Of a DNA stretch of 64,000 nt, positions 53,814 to 61,927 are shown in pieces. The stretch is from Pseudomaricurvus sp033283175. GTDB taxonomy: Bacteria; Pseudomonadota; Gammaproteobacteria; Pseudomonadales; Cellvibrionaceae. The notes under the pieces are model-generated. The model was given only the letters and a program-made list of their open reading frames with translations. It was not told where the DNA came from and did not search any database. The position numbers were made by a program, and so were the translations under genes. The DNA lies in the NCBI GenBank assembly GCA_033283175.1, contig JAWMQM010000002.1, forward strand, positions 1,178,001 to 1,242,000. The letters are read 5' to 3'. Within the stretch, counting starts at the first letter, position 1. The number at the start of each line of letters is the position of its first letter.

Positions 53814-53849
53814 ATTCTATTTGCCGAACTAATGTCTACATATAAGAAC
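53814..53849. promoter_or_regulatory. Catabolic-regulon operator pair upstream of the amidohydrolase (B1/B2)
   Basis: ATTCTATTTGCCGAAC at 53814-53829 fits TTC-N8-GAA. A weaker copy, GTTCTTATATGTAGAC on the minus strand at 53834-53849, matches in its left half only. They lie 70-105 nt upstream of the amidohydrolase start. Confidence 0.6.
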
Positions 53850-53920
53850 TTGTCAGCTGATCAGGCACAACCATTGACACGCTGCCACCAAACCAGACGC
53901 GCACCCGGAGGAGACTCGTT

Positions 53921-55114
53921 ATGTCACCAACAACAACAGAACCAGCCGTGATTGATAAAACAGCAGCAGGCTTTACAGCCAATTTCCGCATTGTGGATGC
54001 CGACGCACATATCGACCCGCCCCATGAAATGTGGCGCGACTACCTGCCTGCAGAGCTGCGGGACCTTGGCCCGGTCATTGAAGAGGGCGAAGAACACGAC
54101 TGGATTATTTTTGAAGGCAATCGCCGTCCCGTCCGCATGATCAGCAATCAGGCTGGCAAACAGGGCAAGGACTACAAAATGTTTGGCAAGCGTTCCGAAA
54201 TGCGCCCGGTGTGGCTGCCGGAAACCCGGCTGACGGATATGGATGCCGACGGTATGGACGCCGCCGTACTGTTCGGCGGCGGTCCTCTGGGCACCAAAAA
54301 CGACGACCTCTACATCGCCAGTTTTGACGCTTACAACCGCTGGTTGTGGGATTTTTGCAGCAAGGACCGCAAACGCCTGATCCCGGTCGGATATGTGCCC
54401 ATGCGCGATCTCAACGAAAGCATTGGCATGATCCAGTCACTGGCCAAACTGGGCTTCCGCACCATCAATATCCCGGCGTTTCCGCAGGCCAAGGATGCCG
54501 CACGCCTGGGTGGCTTTATGGCTCAGGCCGCCGCACTGACCGGCACCCCAGGCGGCGATCTCGCCTATACCGATCCCGAATTCGACCGCCTGTGGCAAGT
54601 GGTGACCGACCTCGATATCACCTTGACCATGCATCTCGGCGGACGCATCCCGCGCTTTGGGGACAAGCAGCATTTCCTGCCCGACCTGGTGATGAGCAAG
54701 ACAGCCATGGCCGAGCCGGTCGCCATCATGATCTACGGCGGCGTCTTTCAGCGCTTCCCCAAACTGCGGCTGGCCATAGTCGAAAGCGGTGTGGGCTGGA
54801 TGGCATGGATGGCGGAATACATGGACAGAACTTGGGAGCGTCAGCGCTTCTGGACTGACAGTCCCCTGACCGAGAAGCCCAGCTTCTTTATGGACCAGAA
54901 TATTTACGCCTCCTTTATTCATGACCGCGTAGGTATCCTCAACCGCAACGAGCCGGGCGGTAAAAATATTATGTGGTCGTCCGACTACCCGCACTCGGAA
55001 ACCACGTTCCCACACTCACTGAAGGTCATCAAACGCGACTTCGACGGTATTCCGCAGGCGGATATCGACCAGATCGTTTGCAAACGCGCACAACGACTCT
55101 ACGGTATCGACTGA
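53921..55114 (+). CDS. Amidohydrolase-2 family metal-dependent hydrolase
   Basis: This 397-residue protein is of the ACMSD-like amidohydrolase-2 family. The metal-binding start DADAHIDPP (residues 26-34), a mid-domain MHLGGRIP (His near 234), and the C-terminal WSSDYPHSETTFP (about 352-364) are present. GGAGGAG lies 5-10 nt upstream of the ATG. Members hydrolyse or decarboxylate cyclic acids and many act in aromatic or steroid/terpenoid degradation. It heads a plus-strand unit with a CoA-transferase and a cupin protein. The reaction is not specific from sequence. Confidence 0.86.
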   Translation: MSPTTTEPAVIDKTAAGFTANFRIVDADAHIDPPHEMWRDYLPAELRDLGPVIEEGEEHDWIIFEGNRRPVRMISNQAGKQGKDYKMFGKRSEMRPVWLPETRLTDMDADGMDAAVLFGGGPLGTKNDDLYIASFDAYNRWLWDFCSKDRKRLIPVGYVPMRDLNESIGMIQSLAKLGFRTINIPAFPQAKDAARLGGFMAQAAALTGTPGGDLAYTDPEFDRLWQVVTDLDITLTMHLGGRIPRFGDKQHFLPDLVMSKTAMAEPVAIMIYGGVFQRFPKLRLAIVESGVGWMAWMAEYMDRTWERQRFWTDSPLTEKPSFFMDQNIYASFIHDRVGILNRNEPGGKNIMWSSDYPHSETTFPHSLKVIKRDFDGIPQADIDQIVCKRAQRLYGID

Positions 55115-55218
55115 TACCTCTCCCGATCAGCCATCACTTTCCCGGCTGTTGCAGGCCCTCCTCATGCCTGCAGCAGCCGGGCTTTTATTCCCAATGCTGT
55201 CCTGAGGAACTCCAATTC

Positions 55219-56439
55219 ATGAACAGTGATAACGATATCTTTGCCGGCGTTCGTGTCGTCGAACTGGCGCAGTGGGTGTTTGTGCCTGTCGCCGGCGCTT
55301 TGCTCGCGGACTGGGGCGCCGATGTGGTCCGGGTCGAAAAGCCTGATGGCGATCCCTACCGTGGTCTGGCCACTCAGGGCATTGGTACCGACGGCGGCAA
55401 AGTAAATTTGTCCATCGCCCTGGCCAATCGCAACAAACGCTCTCTCGCCATTGACCTGAAAAGCCAGGAAGGCCTCGAGGTACTGCACAAGCTGCTGGAA
55501 AGTGCCGATGTCTTCCTTACCAATGTGCGCCCCGGTGCACTGCGCCGCCTGGGCCTCGATGCCGACCAGGTATCCGCACGCTATCCGCAACTGGTTTATG
55601 CCCGCGGGCATGGCTTCGGTGTGCGCGGGCCGGACGCCGACCAGCCCGGCTATGACGCTTCCGCATTTTTTGCCCGCGGAGGGCTGGCCGACGCTCTGAC
55701 CCCACCGGACCGGGAGTACCCGATCAGCCAACGCGGGGCGATGGGTGACCGCAACGCGGCGATGGCTCTGGCCTTTGGTATTGCCGGCGCACTGCTGAAA
55801 CGCACCACCACCGGCAAGGGTTCCATCGTCGATGTCTCCCTGCTGGCAACGGCCATGTGGACCCTCTCTTCCGACCTCCTCAGCGTGCTGCAGGGAGCGG
55901 ACGTGCCACGCCCCACAGATCGTAGCCAGACCACAAACCCGCTGACCAGCACCTACCGCACCTGGGATGGCCGTTTTATTCAGCTCGTATTTATCGAAGG
56001 CGATCGCTACTGGCCATCACTCTGCCGGGCTCTGCAACGGGAGGATCTGATCGACGACCCACGCTTCAACAGTCTCGCGGCGCGCAAGGAGAATGCCAGC
56101 GCCTGCGTGGCCACCCTCGACGAGGAGTTTGGCAAACGCAGCTTCGTTGAATGCAAGGCACTGCTCGGCGACATTGATGCCCCCTGGGCCCCGATACAGC
56201 GGGTGGATGAACTGCTCGATGATCCACAGGTGATTGCCAACCACTACATCGGTGAAGTGACTGATGACAACGGCGAGTTTGCCTATCGCCTGCCTGCGGT
56301 ACCGGTGCAGTTCAACGGCAAGCCCCCCGTCCTGCAACGGGCTCCCGAGCTGGGTGAACACACAGAGTTAATACTCATGGAACTGGGCTACGAGTGGGAT
56401 ACCATAGCCGGACTACAGGAACGAAAAATCATTCCCTGA
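55219..56439 (+). CDS. Family III CoA-transferase (CaiB/BaiF type)
   Basis: This 406-residue protein has the class III layout: FAGVRVVELAQWVFVPVAGA at the N-terminus, the catalytic Asp in RGAMGD (Asp177) followed by RNAAMALAFGIAGALL, and TTGKGSIVDVSLLAT. It transfers CoA between acyl donors and acceptors and would activate a carboxylic acid for ring or side-chain degradation. The ATG at 55219 has GAGGAAC about 10 nt upstream; the open frame extends earlier but overlaps the amidohydrolase gene and lacks family similarity. Confidence 0.92.
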   Translation: MNSDNDIFAGVRVVELAQWVFVPVAGALLADWGADVVRVEKPDGDPYRGLATQGIGTDGGKVNLSIALANRNKRSLAIDLKSQEGLEVLHKLLESADVFLTNVRPGALRRLGLDADQVSARYPQLVYARGHGFGVRGPDADQPGYDASAFFARGGLADALTPPDREYPISQRGAMGDRNAAMALAFGIAGALLKRTTTGKGSIVDVSLLATAMWTLSSDLLSVLQGADVPRPTDRSQTTNPLTSTYRTWDGRFIQLVFIEGDRYWPSLCRALQREDLIDDPRFNSLAARKENASACVATLDEEFGKRSFVECKALLGDIDAPWAPIQRVDELLDDPQVIANHYIGEVTDDNGEFAYRLPAVPVQFNGKPPVLQRAPELGEHTELILMELGYEWDTIAGLQERKIIP

Positions 56440-56507
56440 CCACCACTCGCCCGCTAACGCGGGCGTGCTTTTTTCAGCGTCCCACAAATAACAACAAGGA
56501 GAGAGTC

Positions 56508-56915
56508 ATGCCAACCTGCAAGTTGACCGAACTGCCTGCCGGCGGTGACAACAATCGCTGGCCGCTGTGCGGCAAAGGTTTTCGCTCTACCAAATGGGGT
56601 GATATGGAGGTGGGTTTCACCACTGCCGGCCCCAGCAGCGCTGCACCTACCTACGCGCTGCTGCCCGGTGGCGTGTGCATGTGCCCGCATTACGGCTACG
56701 TCTTTAAAGGACGCATCCGCTGCGTCTACCCCGGCAGCGACTGGCCCGACGAGGTGGCCGAGGCCGGTGATGTCTATTTTTTCCGCGCCGGGCATCACCT
56801 CATTTATGAAGAGGCCACAGAGGCGCTGGAGCTGAATCCGGCAGATGCACTGCAGGTACTGATGGACAATGTGGAGGCCTTTGCCAGACAACAACTGGAA
56901 AAGCACCCACAGTGA
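56508..56915 (+). CDS. Cupin-like small protein
   Basis: This 135-residue protein has a single jelly-roll-like domain with GDVYFFRAGHHLIYEEATEA near residues 87-106, which resembles cupin-2 metal sites, and an N-terminal CGKGFRSTKWGDMEVG segment. It has AAGGAGAGAG just upstream of the ATG at 56508. It ends the plus-strand unit, 20 nt from the convergent DUF35 gene. An enzymatic or small-molecule-binding role in the pathway is possible but not specified. Confidence 0.65.
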   Translation: MPTCKLTELPAGGDNNRWPLCGKGFRSTKWGDMEVGFTTAGPSSAAPTYALLPGGVCMCPHYGYVFKGRIRCVYPGSDWPDEVAEAGDVYFFRAGHHLIYEEATEALELNPADALQVLMDNVEAFARQQLEKHPQ

Positions 56916-56934
56916 CATCAGAAGCTGTGGCGTT

Positions 56935-57402
56935 TTAGCGCGGACGGTAGACCGGTACGGTCATACCGTTGTCCTGTCTGAGCATGAGCGGCTGCAGGCG
57001 CATACCCACCTGCAGCTGGTCCGGCGGGCACTCGATCACGTTGGTGTGAAACATGGGCCCCTGATCCAGCTTCACCACACCAACGACATAGGGCGCCTTG
57101 TCTTTCCAGGCAGAAGACATCACCTTGTGCATCACCGTGTAGGTGTACAACTCACCCTCTCCGGAGACCTCAACCCACGCCATTGCGGTATCGCCATGCT
57201 CGATGCAGCGGCTGGCGGGCCAGTAATGGCGATCACAACAGCCACAACGATGCAGCAGAAAACGGTTGTTGCGACACGCTTCCCAGAAAGGCATATCGGC
57301 GGGATCCCCGCCCAGCTGCCTTACCATCGCCAGCAAATCTTCCGATGACCGGGTATCTGCGTTCTTCTCCACGATGCTGTTCTCTCCGGACTTGTCGCTC
57401 AT
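56935..57402 (-). CDS. DUF35 OB-fold/zinc-ribbon acyl-CoA-associated protein
   Basis: This 155-residue protein has an N-terminal rubredoxin-like zinc ribbon (Cys53, Cys56, Cys66 and probably His69: HRCGCCDRHYW then SRCIEHG) and a C-terminal OB-fold domain (about 75-150; GELYTYTVMHKV, GVVKLDQGPMFHTNVIECPP). DUF35 proteins bind thiolase-like partners and acyl-CoA; ChsH2's DUF35 domain partners the Ltp2 aldolase in cholesterol side-chain degradation. It overlaps the thiolase-like gene by 4 nt (ATGA), the usual coupled pair. Confidence 0.88.
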   Translation of the reverse strand: MSDKSGENSIVEKNADTRSSEDLLAMVRQLGGDPADMPFWEACRNNRFLLHRCGCCDRHYWPASRCIEHGDTAMAWVEVSGEGELYTYTVMHKVMSSAWKDKAPYVVGVVKLDQGPMFHTNVIECPPDQLQVGMRLQPLMLRQDNGMTVPVYRPR

Positions 57403-58538
57403 GGGTTATTTCCCAAAATCAGGGAGGCGTGCGCCCAGGTATTTTGCACACCCGCATTCATACCATGGCCGCTGACCAGTGCCGTATTGGCCCTTTTCAG
57501 TTGCCCCTCACCCGCCTGCCCCCGCAGCTGCAGCACGGACTCCATGATCCCGGTGAAACCGGTGGTGTAGTAGCCGGAAATCTGCCCACCTCCGGTATTG
57601 GTCGGCATCAAGCCGTCGGGGCCGGCACCACCGTCGGCGTAAAACGGGCCGCCCTGCCCCTCCGGGACAACCCCGTAGGCCTCAAGCTGCATCAGCGGTG
57701 AAATAGTGAATGGGTCATAGAGCTGTGCCATGTCAATATCCGCCAGCGTCATGCCCGCCTGACGGAAGGCGCGCTCTTTCGCCGGTGCAATATTGTCGTG
57801 ATTTTCGAACACCAGCCCCCTGTGCCAGTTGACAATGTTGTGACCGGTTCCGCCCCCCAGAATAAACACCGGCTGGTCGTGCAGCTGCCGCGCACGCTCG
57901 GCGGTAGTCACCAGCACGGCGACGCCGCCGTCGGTGTCGCGCGTGCAATCCAGACGCCGGAACGGATCGGCAATCATGGGCGAAGCCTGATGATCTGCAA
58001 GGGTGATGGGTTTGCCATAACCGACCGCTTCCGGGCGCTTCAGCGCGTAATTGCGCTGGGTTACGGCCACCGCACCAAGGTGTTCAGAGGTCGTGCCATA
58101 CAGATACATGTGGCGCCGCGCGTGCAGCGCGTGGGTCGCCACCGGTCCCATCATGCCGTAGAGCATCGGGTAGCCGTAGCCATAGGCCCCCAGCGGCTGA
58201 CCGCCACGGGACGAGCGGACCGATTGGGCCTGACCGTAGACACAGGCCACCATCTCGGCCTGTCCACTGAGAATCATGCCCACGGCAGTCAGAATACTGA
58301 ACACCGGGGTTGCCCCTCCGGTCATCATCGACACGGAGAAGTTCGGCGACAAACCCATGTAGCGCAGATCTTCCCGATCTATATAGGTATGGATGTAACC
58401 ATCAATGGCATCGCGGCCGAGACCGGCGTCGGCCAGCGCCAAATCCACTGCCCGGGCCCGCAATTCGCGGCTCTCAAACCCCAGCTCCAGTCCCTGCCCG
58501 GTCATGCCGAAACCAACAATCGCACACTGAGCTCTCAT
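57399..58538 (-). CDS. Thiolase-like protein without the catalytic Cys (Ltp2/SCPx type)
   Basis: This 379-residue protein has the thiolase fold (CAIVGFGMTGQG at the start, ILGGGTGHNI, DMAQLYDPFTISPL, NTGGGQISGYY). The N-terminal nucleophile region reads SVSMMTGGATPVFSIL, where true thiolases have a Cys, and the usual GHPxGASG is replaced by a GYYTTG-like stretch with Tyr. This fits the lipid-transfer/retro-aldolase subfamily (Ltp2) that works with a DUF35 partner rather than a biosynthetic or degradative thiolase. Translation from the ATG at 58538 is supported by GGGAG and GGAGAG upstream; the longer open frame has low-complexity repeats. It heads a minus-strand two-gene unit divergent from the EthD-like gene. 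Confidence 0.85.
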   Translation of the reverse strand: MRAQCAIVGFGMTGQGLELGFESRELRARAVDLALADAGLGRDAIDGYIHTYIDREDLRYMGLSPNFSVSMMTGGATPVFSILTAVGMILSGQAEMVACVYGQAQSVRSSRGGQPLGAYGYGYPMLYGMMGPVATHALHARRHMYLYGTTSEHLGAVAVTQRNYALKRPEAVGYGKPITLADHQASPMIADPFRRLDCTRDTDGGVAVLVTTAERARQLHDQPVFILGGGTGHNIVNWHRGLVFENHDNIAPAKERAFRQAGMTLADIDMAQLYDPFTISPLMQLEAYGVVPEGQGGPFYADGGAGPDGLMPTNTGGGQISGYYTTGFTGIMESVLQLRGQAGEGQLKRANTALVSGHGMNAGVQNTWAHASLILGNNP

Positions 58539-58692
58539 ACTCTCCGACAACTCCCGTTTCTTTCTGTCTGCCTGTCTGCCTGTCTGCCGTGTCATACAGC
58601 CTGCTGCCCGCTTCATCGTGCAGCCTGTTTTGTGCTGGATAGCCACCGTATCGGCACCAATATACTCCCAGCCGCCTTTAAATCAAGTAAAA

Positions 58693-58708
58693 ATACTGTA
58701 TTTAGAAC
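58693..58708. promoter_or_regulatory. Catabolic-regulon operator half-type (C)
   Basis: ATACTGTATTTAGAAC matches the right half (TATTTAGAAC) of GTTCTTTATTTAGAAT exactly; the left TTC is TAC. It lies about 155 nt upstream of the thiolase-like start. Confidence 0.5.
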
Positions 58709-58845
58709 TTTATGCTTTTATTATGAATATTTTAACAGTTACAAAGTAATGCCAGGCCCGCCTGAAAACTCCGGACTGCAAATACAAACCTTTAAACCAC
58801 TAGCGCTTATGCAACTTACAGCGAGCCTTCGCCCTGAAGAAATAA

Positions 58846-58881
58846 GTTCTTATATTTGACTTTATATTCTGTATATAGAAT
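58846..58881. promoter_or_regulatory. Catabolic-regulon operator pair (D1/D2)
   Basis: GTTCTTATATTTGACT at 58846-58861 and ATTCTGTATATAGAAT at 58866-58881, 20 bp apart (about two helical turns). D2 keeps TTC-N8-GAA and is nearly a perfect palindrome. Confidence 0.62.
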
Positions 58882-59015
58882 TATATTGCCAGCCAGACCC
58901 TCCGCATCCGCTTCGGGGCACGGCACCACAGAACCGTACAAACGCAGCGCGCTCGTCACCCCTGACCGGGGGCGCGGGCAAGCCACGTATAACCAACAGC
59001 ACACAGGTGAGAGAA

Positions 59016-59339
59016 ATGGCACGCTATCTGTTACTGGCCATGAATGGCCCAACTTCCGGCGCAGGCGATGAAGAGGCCTACCACGCATGGTACCGGGACG
59101 AACACTTACCGGACTTCAGGGAGATGGAAGAGGTGGTCTCAGCCCGACGCTTTAAAACCCTGCGTGGCAACGTGCCAGGCATGGAGCAGCCGTGGCCTTT
59201 TGTCACCGCCTATGAGATTGAAACCGACGACTTCGCGGGCTTTTCCGGCAAGCTGGCCGAAAAAATGAAGAGCTTTGCGCCGACCCTGGATCGCGCCACC
59301 TCCGGCCACCTGATGACCATTCAGCTGAGCGACGATTAA
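59016..59339 (+). CDS. EthD-like dimeric alpha/beta-barrel protein
   Basis: This 107-residue protein has the EthD/DUF4286-like ferredoxin fold signature AYHAWYRDEHLPDFREM near residues 22-40 and beta strands typical of dimeric alpha/beta barrels. AGGTGAGAG lies 5-10 nt upstream of the ATG at 59016. Proteins of this type are frequent in P450/hydroxylase catabolic clusters, where they may be small enzymes or stability factors. It is followed, after 71 nt, by the kinase-like gene. Confidence 0.78.
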   Translation: MARYLLLAMNGPTSGAGDEEAYHAWYRDEHLPDFREMEEVVSARRFKTLRGNVPGMEQPWPFVTAYEIETDDFAGFSGKLAEKMKSFAPTLDRATSGHLMTIQLSDD

Positions 59340-59410
59340 AACCGCCATCAGCGTCAGACACTGACACAACGATAGAGATAACAATGAACGCTGTCGCAAG
59401 GGAGCAGACC

Positions 59411-60496
59411 ATGCCACACGCTTTACAGACTTTCCTTCCCACAGAGGTCCACGCGGACATTCCCGAAACCCTGATTGCCGCCACCGACAGCGCCTGGCTG
59501 GAACAGGTACTGGCACCGTTATCCGGTGGTGCAAAAGTTGAGTCCGTGGAATTGACCGATGTGATTAAGGCCATGGCCGCCAAGGTACGCCTGGCCGTCA
59601 CCTTTGCCGGCGAACCGGCCACCACCTACCACCTCTGCCTCAAGGGTTTCCTGGATCATGACCTGCCCGGTGGAGCTGGCGGCCTTACCACGCTGCGCGA
59701 AGCCGACTTCTACCTGAAGATAGCCCCGCACCTGGCCATGGAAACACCGCACTGCCCCATCGTGGTCACCCAACGGGATAAACAACAGTGCGTGTTCGTC
59801 ATGGAAGACATGATTCACGCCGGCACACATTTCTTTAACGCACTGGAACCGTTCAACGTCGACCAGACAGCAGAAACACTGGAGCAACTGGCACGGCTGC
59901 ACGTTGCAAGTCCGCTGCTCAGGGAACACGACTGGATTCCCTGCCGTATTGAAGCCGTGGCCGGGACACAGTACCTGACGCCGGAACGTCTTCAGGAACT
60001 GATGCTGGATGAAAGACGCGGTAATCTTCCGGAAGCGGTACTGAGTGCAGAGAGATTGTTGCTGGGGCTGAAACAACTGGCCCGCTGGAATGCCGACCAG
60101 CCACAAACCCTGCTCCACGGAGACTGTCACCCAGGCAACGTCTATCGCACCGCTGCCGGTAAGCTGGGTTTCACCGACTGGCAACTGATCCAGCGCGGTC
60201 ACTGGAGCCTGGATGTGGCCTACCACCTTGCCTCGGTGTTACCGGAGGCTGTGGCCGAACAACATGAGGCACAGCTGCTGAAACACTATCTTGAAGCGGT
60301 ACAAAAGCACGGCGGCAACGCCGTGGATTTCGATACCGCCTGGCTGGACTACCGTCGCGCCCAGGTCTATGGCTACTACCAGTGGGCCATCACCCAACGC
60401 GTGCACCCACCCATTACCCATCAGGCGTTCAGGCGTCTGGGCGCCGCCGTTGCCCGACACGGCAGTTATGAACTGCTGGCCCAGCAGCGGCTTTGA
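59411..60496 (+). CDS. APH-type (aminoglycoside phosphotransferase fold) kinase
   Basis: This 361-residue protein has an APH/EcKinase-like kinase fold. The catalytic loop is LLHGDCHPGNVY (Asp near residue 233) and the metal-binding motif is LGFTDWQLIQRG (Asp near 252). The N-terminal lobe includes an AAKVRLAVTF lysine strand. Such kinases act on small molecules (aminoglycosides, choline, ecdysteroid-like compounds). The ATG at 59411 has AGGGAG 7 nt upstream; an ATG at 59384 without a good signal would add nine residues. In this cluster it may phosphorylate a pathway intermediate or acyl acceptor, which is inference only. Confidence 0.8.
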   Translation: MPHALQTFLPTEVHADIPETLIAATDSAWLEQVLAPLSGGAKVESVELTDVIKAMAAKVRLAVTFAGEPATTYHLCLKGFLDHDLPGGAGGLTTLREADFYLKIAPHLAMETPHCPIVVTQRDKQQCVFVMEDMIHAGTHFFNALEPFNVDQTAETLEQLARLHVASPLLREHDWIPCRIEAVAGTQYLTPERLQELMLDERRGNLPEAVLSAERLLLGLKQLARWNADQPQTLLHGDCHPGNVYRTAAGKLGFTDWQLIQRGHWSLDVAYHLASVLPEAVAEQHEAQLLKHYLEAVQKHGGNAVDFDTAWLDYRRAQVYGYYQWAITQRVHPPITHQAFRRLGAAVARHGSYELLAQQRL

Positions 60497-60537
60497 CCAG
60501 CCAAATTACTGAGGGCCGACAGATGGAAACGCCCCGA

Positions 60538-60595
60538 CACTAACGCTGCTGTCAGCGTTAGTGCGGAAGGTAAAACACCGCATGAGTGTTTTACC
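60538..60595. terminator. Two tandem hairpins between convergent genes
   Basis: CACTAACGCTG/CAGCGTTAGTG (60538-60548 with 60553-60563) and GGTAAAACAC/GTGTTTTACC (60569-60578 with 60586-60595) are perfect stems in the 123-nt gap between the convergent kinase and reductase genes. The second carries T-runs on both strands within its arms, so they probably act as a bidirectional terminator. Confidence 0.6.
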
Positions 60596-60619
60596 CTCCA
60601 GAACCACCCCATCCATCCG

Positions 60620-61630
60620 TTAATCCGCGACACGCACCAACAGCTTCCCGATGTAGGGGTTGTTACCGAAAATACCCACAAACGCCTGCGGCGCATTTTC
60701 AATGCCATCGACAACGGCTTCCGGGTGCTGCAGTTGACCCGAACGGATCCAGCCAGCGATATCTTCCAACGCCTGCTGCCCGCCCACCATCTGACCGTGA
60801 AAGCCGCGCACCTCCAGGCCCTTGGACATAATGGTACGCATGAAGCCGGGCAGATGATCCGGCCCCGGTCCTTCCATACCGACACCGTAATAGGCGATAT
60901 AACCACACACCGGCATACGCGCTCCGTATTTCAGCAGCGGCAGCACCGTCAGCGTCACCGCTCCTCCCACGTTGTCGACATAGACATCAATGCCCTCCGG
61001 ACAGGCCGCGGCCAGCTGCTGGGCAAAATCATCGGCCTTGTAGTTCACACAGGCATCCAGCCCCAGCTCCAGCAAGGCCGCACACTTGTCCGCGCCACCG
61101 GCGATTCCGACAACCCGCGCGCCAAGAATCTTGCCGATCTGTGCCGCGGTTGAACCGACCATGCCACCGGCAGCAGAGATCACCACGGTCTCCCCAGCCT
61201 TCACTCTGCCGATACCGATCATGCAGGCATGCGCCGTTTGTCCGGGCATCCCCATAACCCCCACGGCAGTTGATATCGGTGCCCTGGTGGCATCAATTTT
61301 TCGCAGTGGTACACGCGCCGGGTCCACTGCCGCGTATTCAGTCCAACCTGTGCGGCCTTCAACAACATCGCCCACGGTGAAATCGCTGTTGCGCGATTCG
61401 ACCACCCGCGCAACAGCACCGCCATAAATGACCTCGCCTGGCTCCACGTGCGCGCGACCGGTGATGGTCACTGGATCCAGAGCAAAGCGAATCAATGGAT
61501 CCAATGATAACCAGAGGGTTTCGAGTAACACCTCGCCCTCTGCCACGACCGGCATGGCGACTTCCACTACCGCGAAGTCACTCACTTGTGGCTCGCCCTG
61601 TGGGTAAGAATTCAGAATCACTTGTTTCAT
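60620..61630 (-). CDS. NADP-dependent MDR-family oxidoreductase (CurA/prostaglandin-reductase type)
   Basis: This 336-residue protein belongs to the zinc-free branch of medium-chain dehydrogenases/reductases, with the N-terminal catalytic domain (LWLSLDPLIRFAL) and the nucleotide-binding motif ISAAGGMVGSTAAQIGKI (about 148-165), followed by ADKCAALLELG and VDNVGGAVT. No structural or catalytic zinc ligands are seen. Members reduce alpha,beta-unsaturated ketones or enoyl groups with NADPH. It is divergent from iclR, with two operator-like sites between them, and convergent with the kinase. Confidence 0.88.
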   Translation of the reverse strand: MKQVILNSYPQGEPQVSDFAVVEVAMPVVAEGEVLLETLWLSLDPLIRFALDPVTITGRAHVEPGEVIYGGAVARVVESRNSDFTVGDVVEGRTGWTEYAAVDPARVPLRKIDATRAPISTAVGVMGMPGQTAHACMIGIGRVKAGETVVISAAGGMVGSTAAQIGKILGARVVGIAGGADKCAALLELGLDACVNYKADDFAQQLAAACPEGIDVYVDNVGGAVTLTVLPLLKYGARMPVCGYIAYYGVGMEGPGPDHLPGFMRTIMSKGLEVRGFHGQMVGGQQALEDIAGWIRSGQLQHPEAVVDGIENAPQAFVGIFGNNPYIGKLLVRVAD

Positions 61631-61729
61631 AGGCTTTCACATCTTTATTGGTTATGGTCGGGGTCTGCTCTGCACCATCAATACGAACAGCCGCAGGGGC
61701 GTCGCACGAAAATCAGCACAAACAATCAA

Positions 61730-61765
61730 GTTCTTTATTTAGAATAACTTTATAGTATTTGGAAC
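61730..61765. promoter_or_regulatory. Catabolic-regulon operator pair between the reductase and iclR (E1/E2)
   Basis: GTTCTTTATTTAGAAT at 61730-61745 is identical to A1. A second site, TTATAGTATTTGGAAC at 61750-61765, matches the right half, 20 bp away. E1 is 100 nt upstream of the reductase start and 183 nt upstream of iclR. Confidence 0.72.
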
Positions 61766-61927
61766 TCAATAGCACACAGTGCCGAGATTCACCCTGCACG
61801 GCAGCCGGCCAGGTTTAAGCCGATCAAGCAGTGCAAAATCAGCGTCAATTACAGCTGTGCCGTCCTATTGACGCTCTACCCCAAAAGGACTAATGTTCGC
61901 GAAACAGTTCGAAATAGCGAAATCCTC

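Larger units (their letters stand above)
53319..53920. other. 602-bp divergent regulatory region
   Basis: This gap between the divergent MFS and amidohydrolase genes contains the operator-like palindromes at 53499-53535 and 53814-53849 embedded in AT-rich patches and no credible gene. Confidence 0.7.
58539..59015. other. 477-bp divergent regulatory region
   Basis: This AT-rich gap lies between the thiolase-like and EthD-like genes. It contains the operator-like sites at 58693-58708, 58846-58861 and 58866-58881 and no credible gene. Bases 58555-58580 are a CTGCCTGT-type short tandem repeat (TCTGCCTGTCTGCCTGTCTG). Confidence 0.65.
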
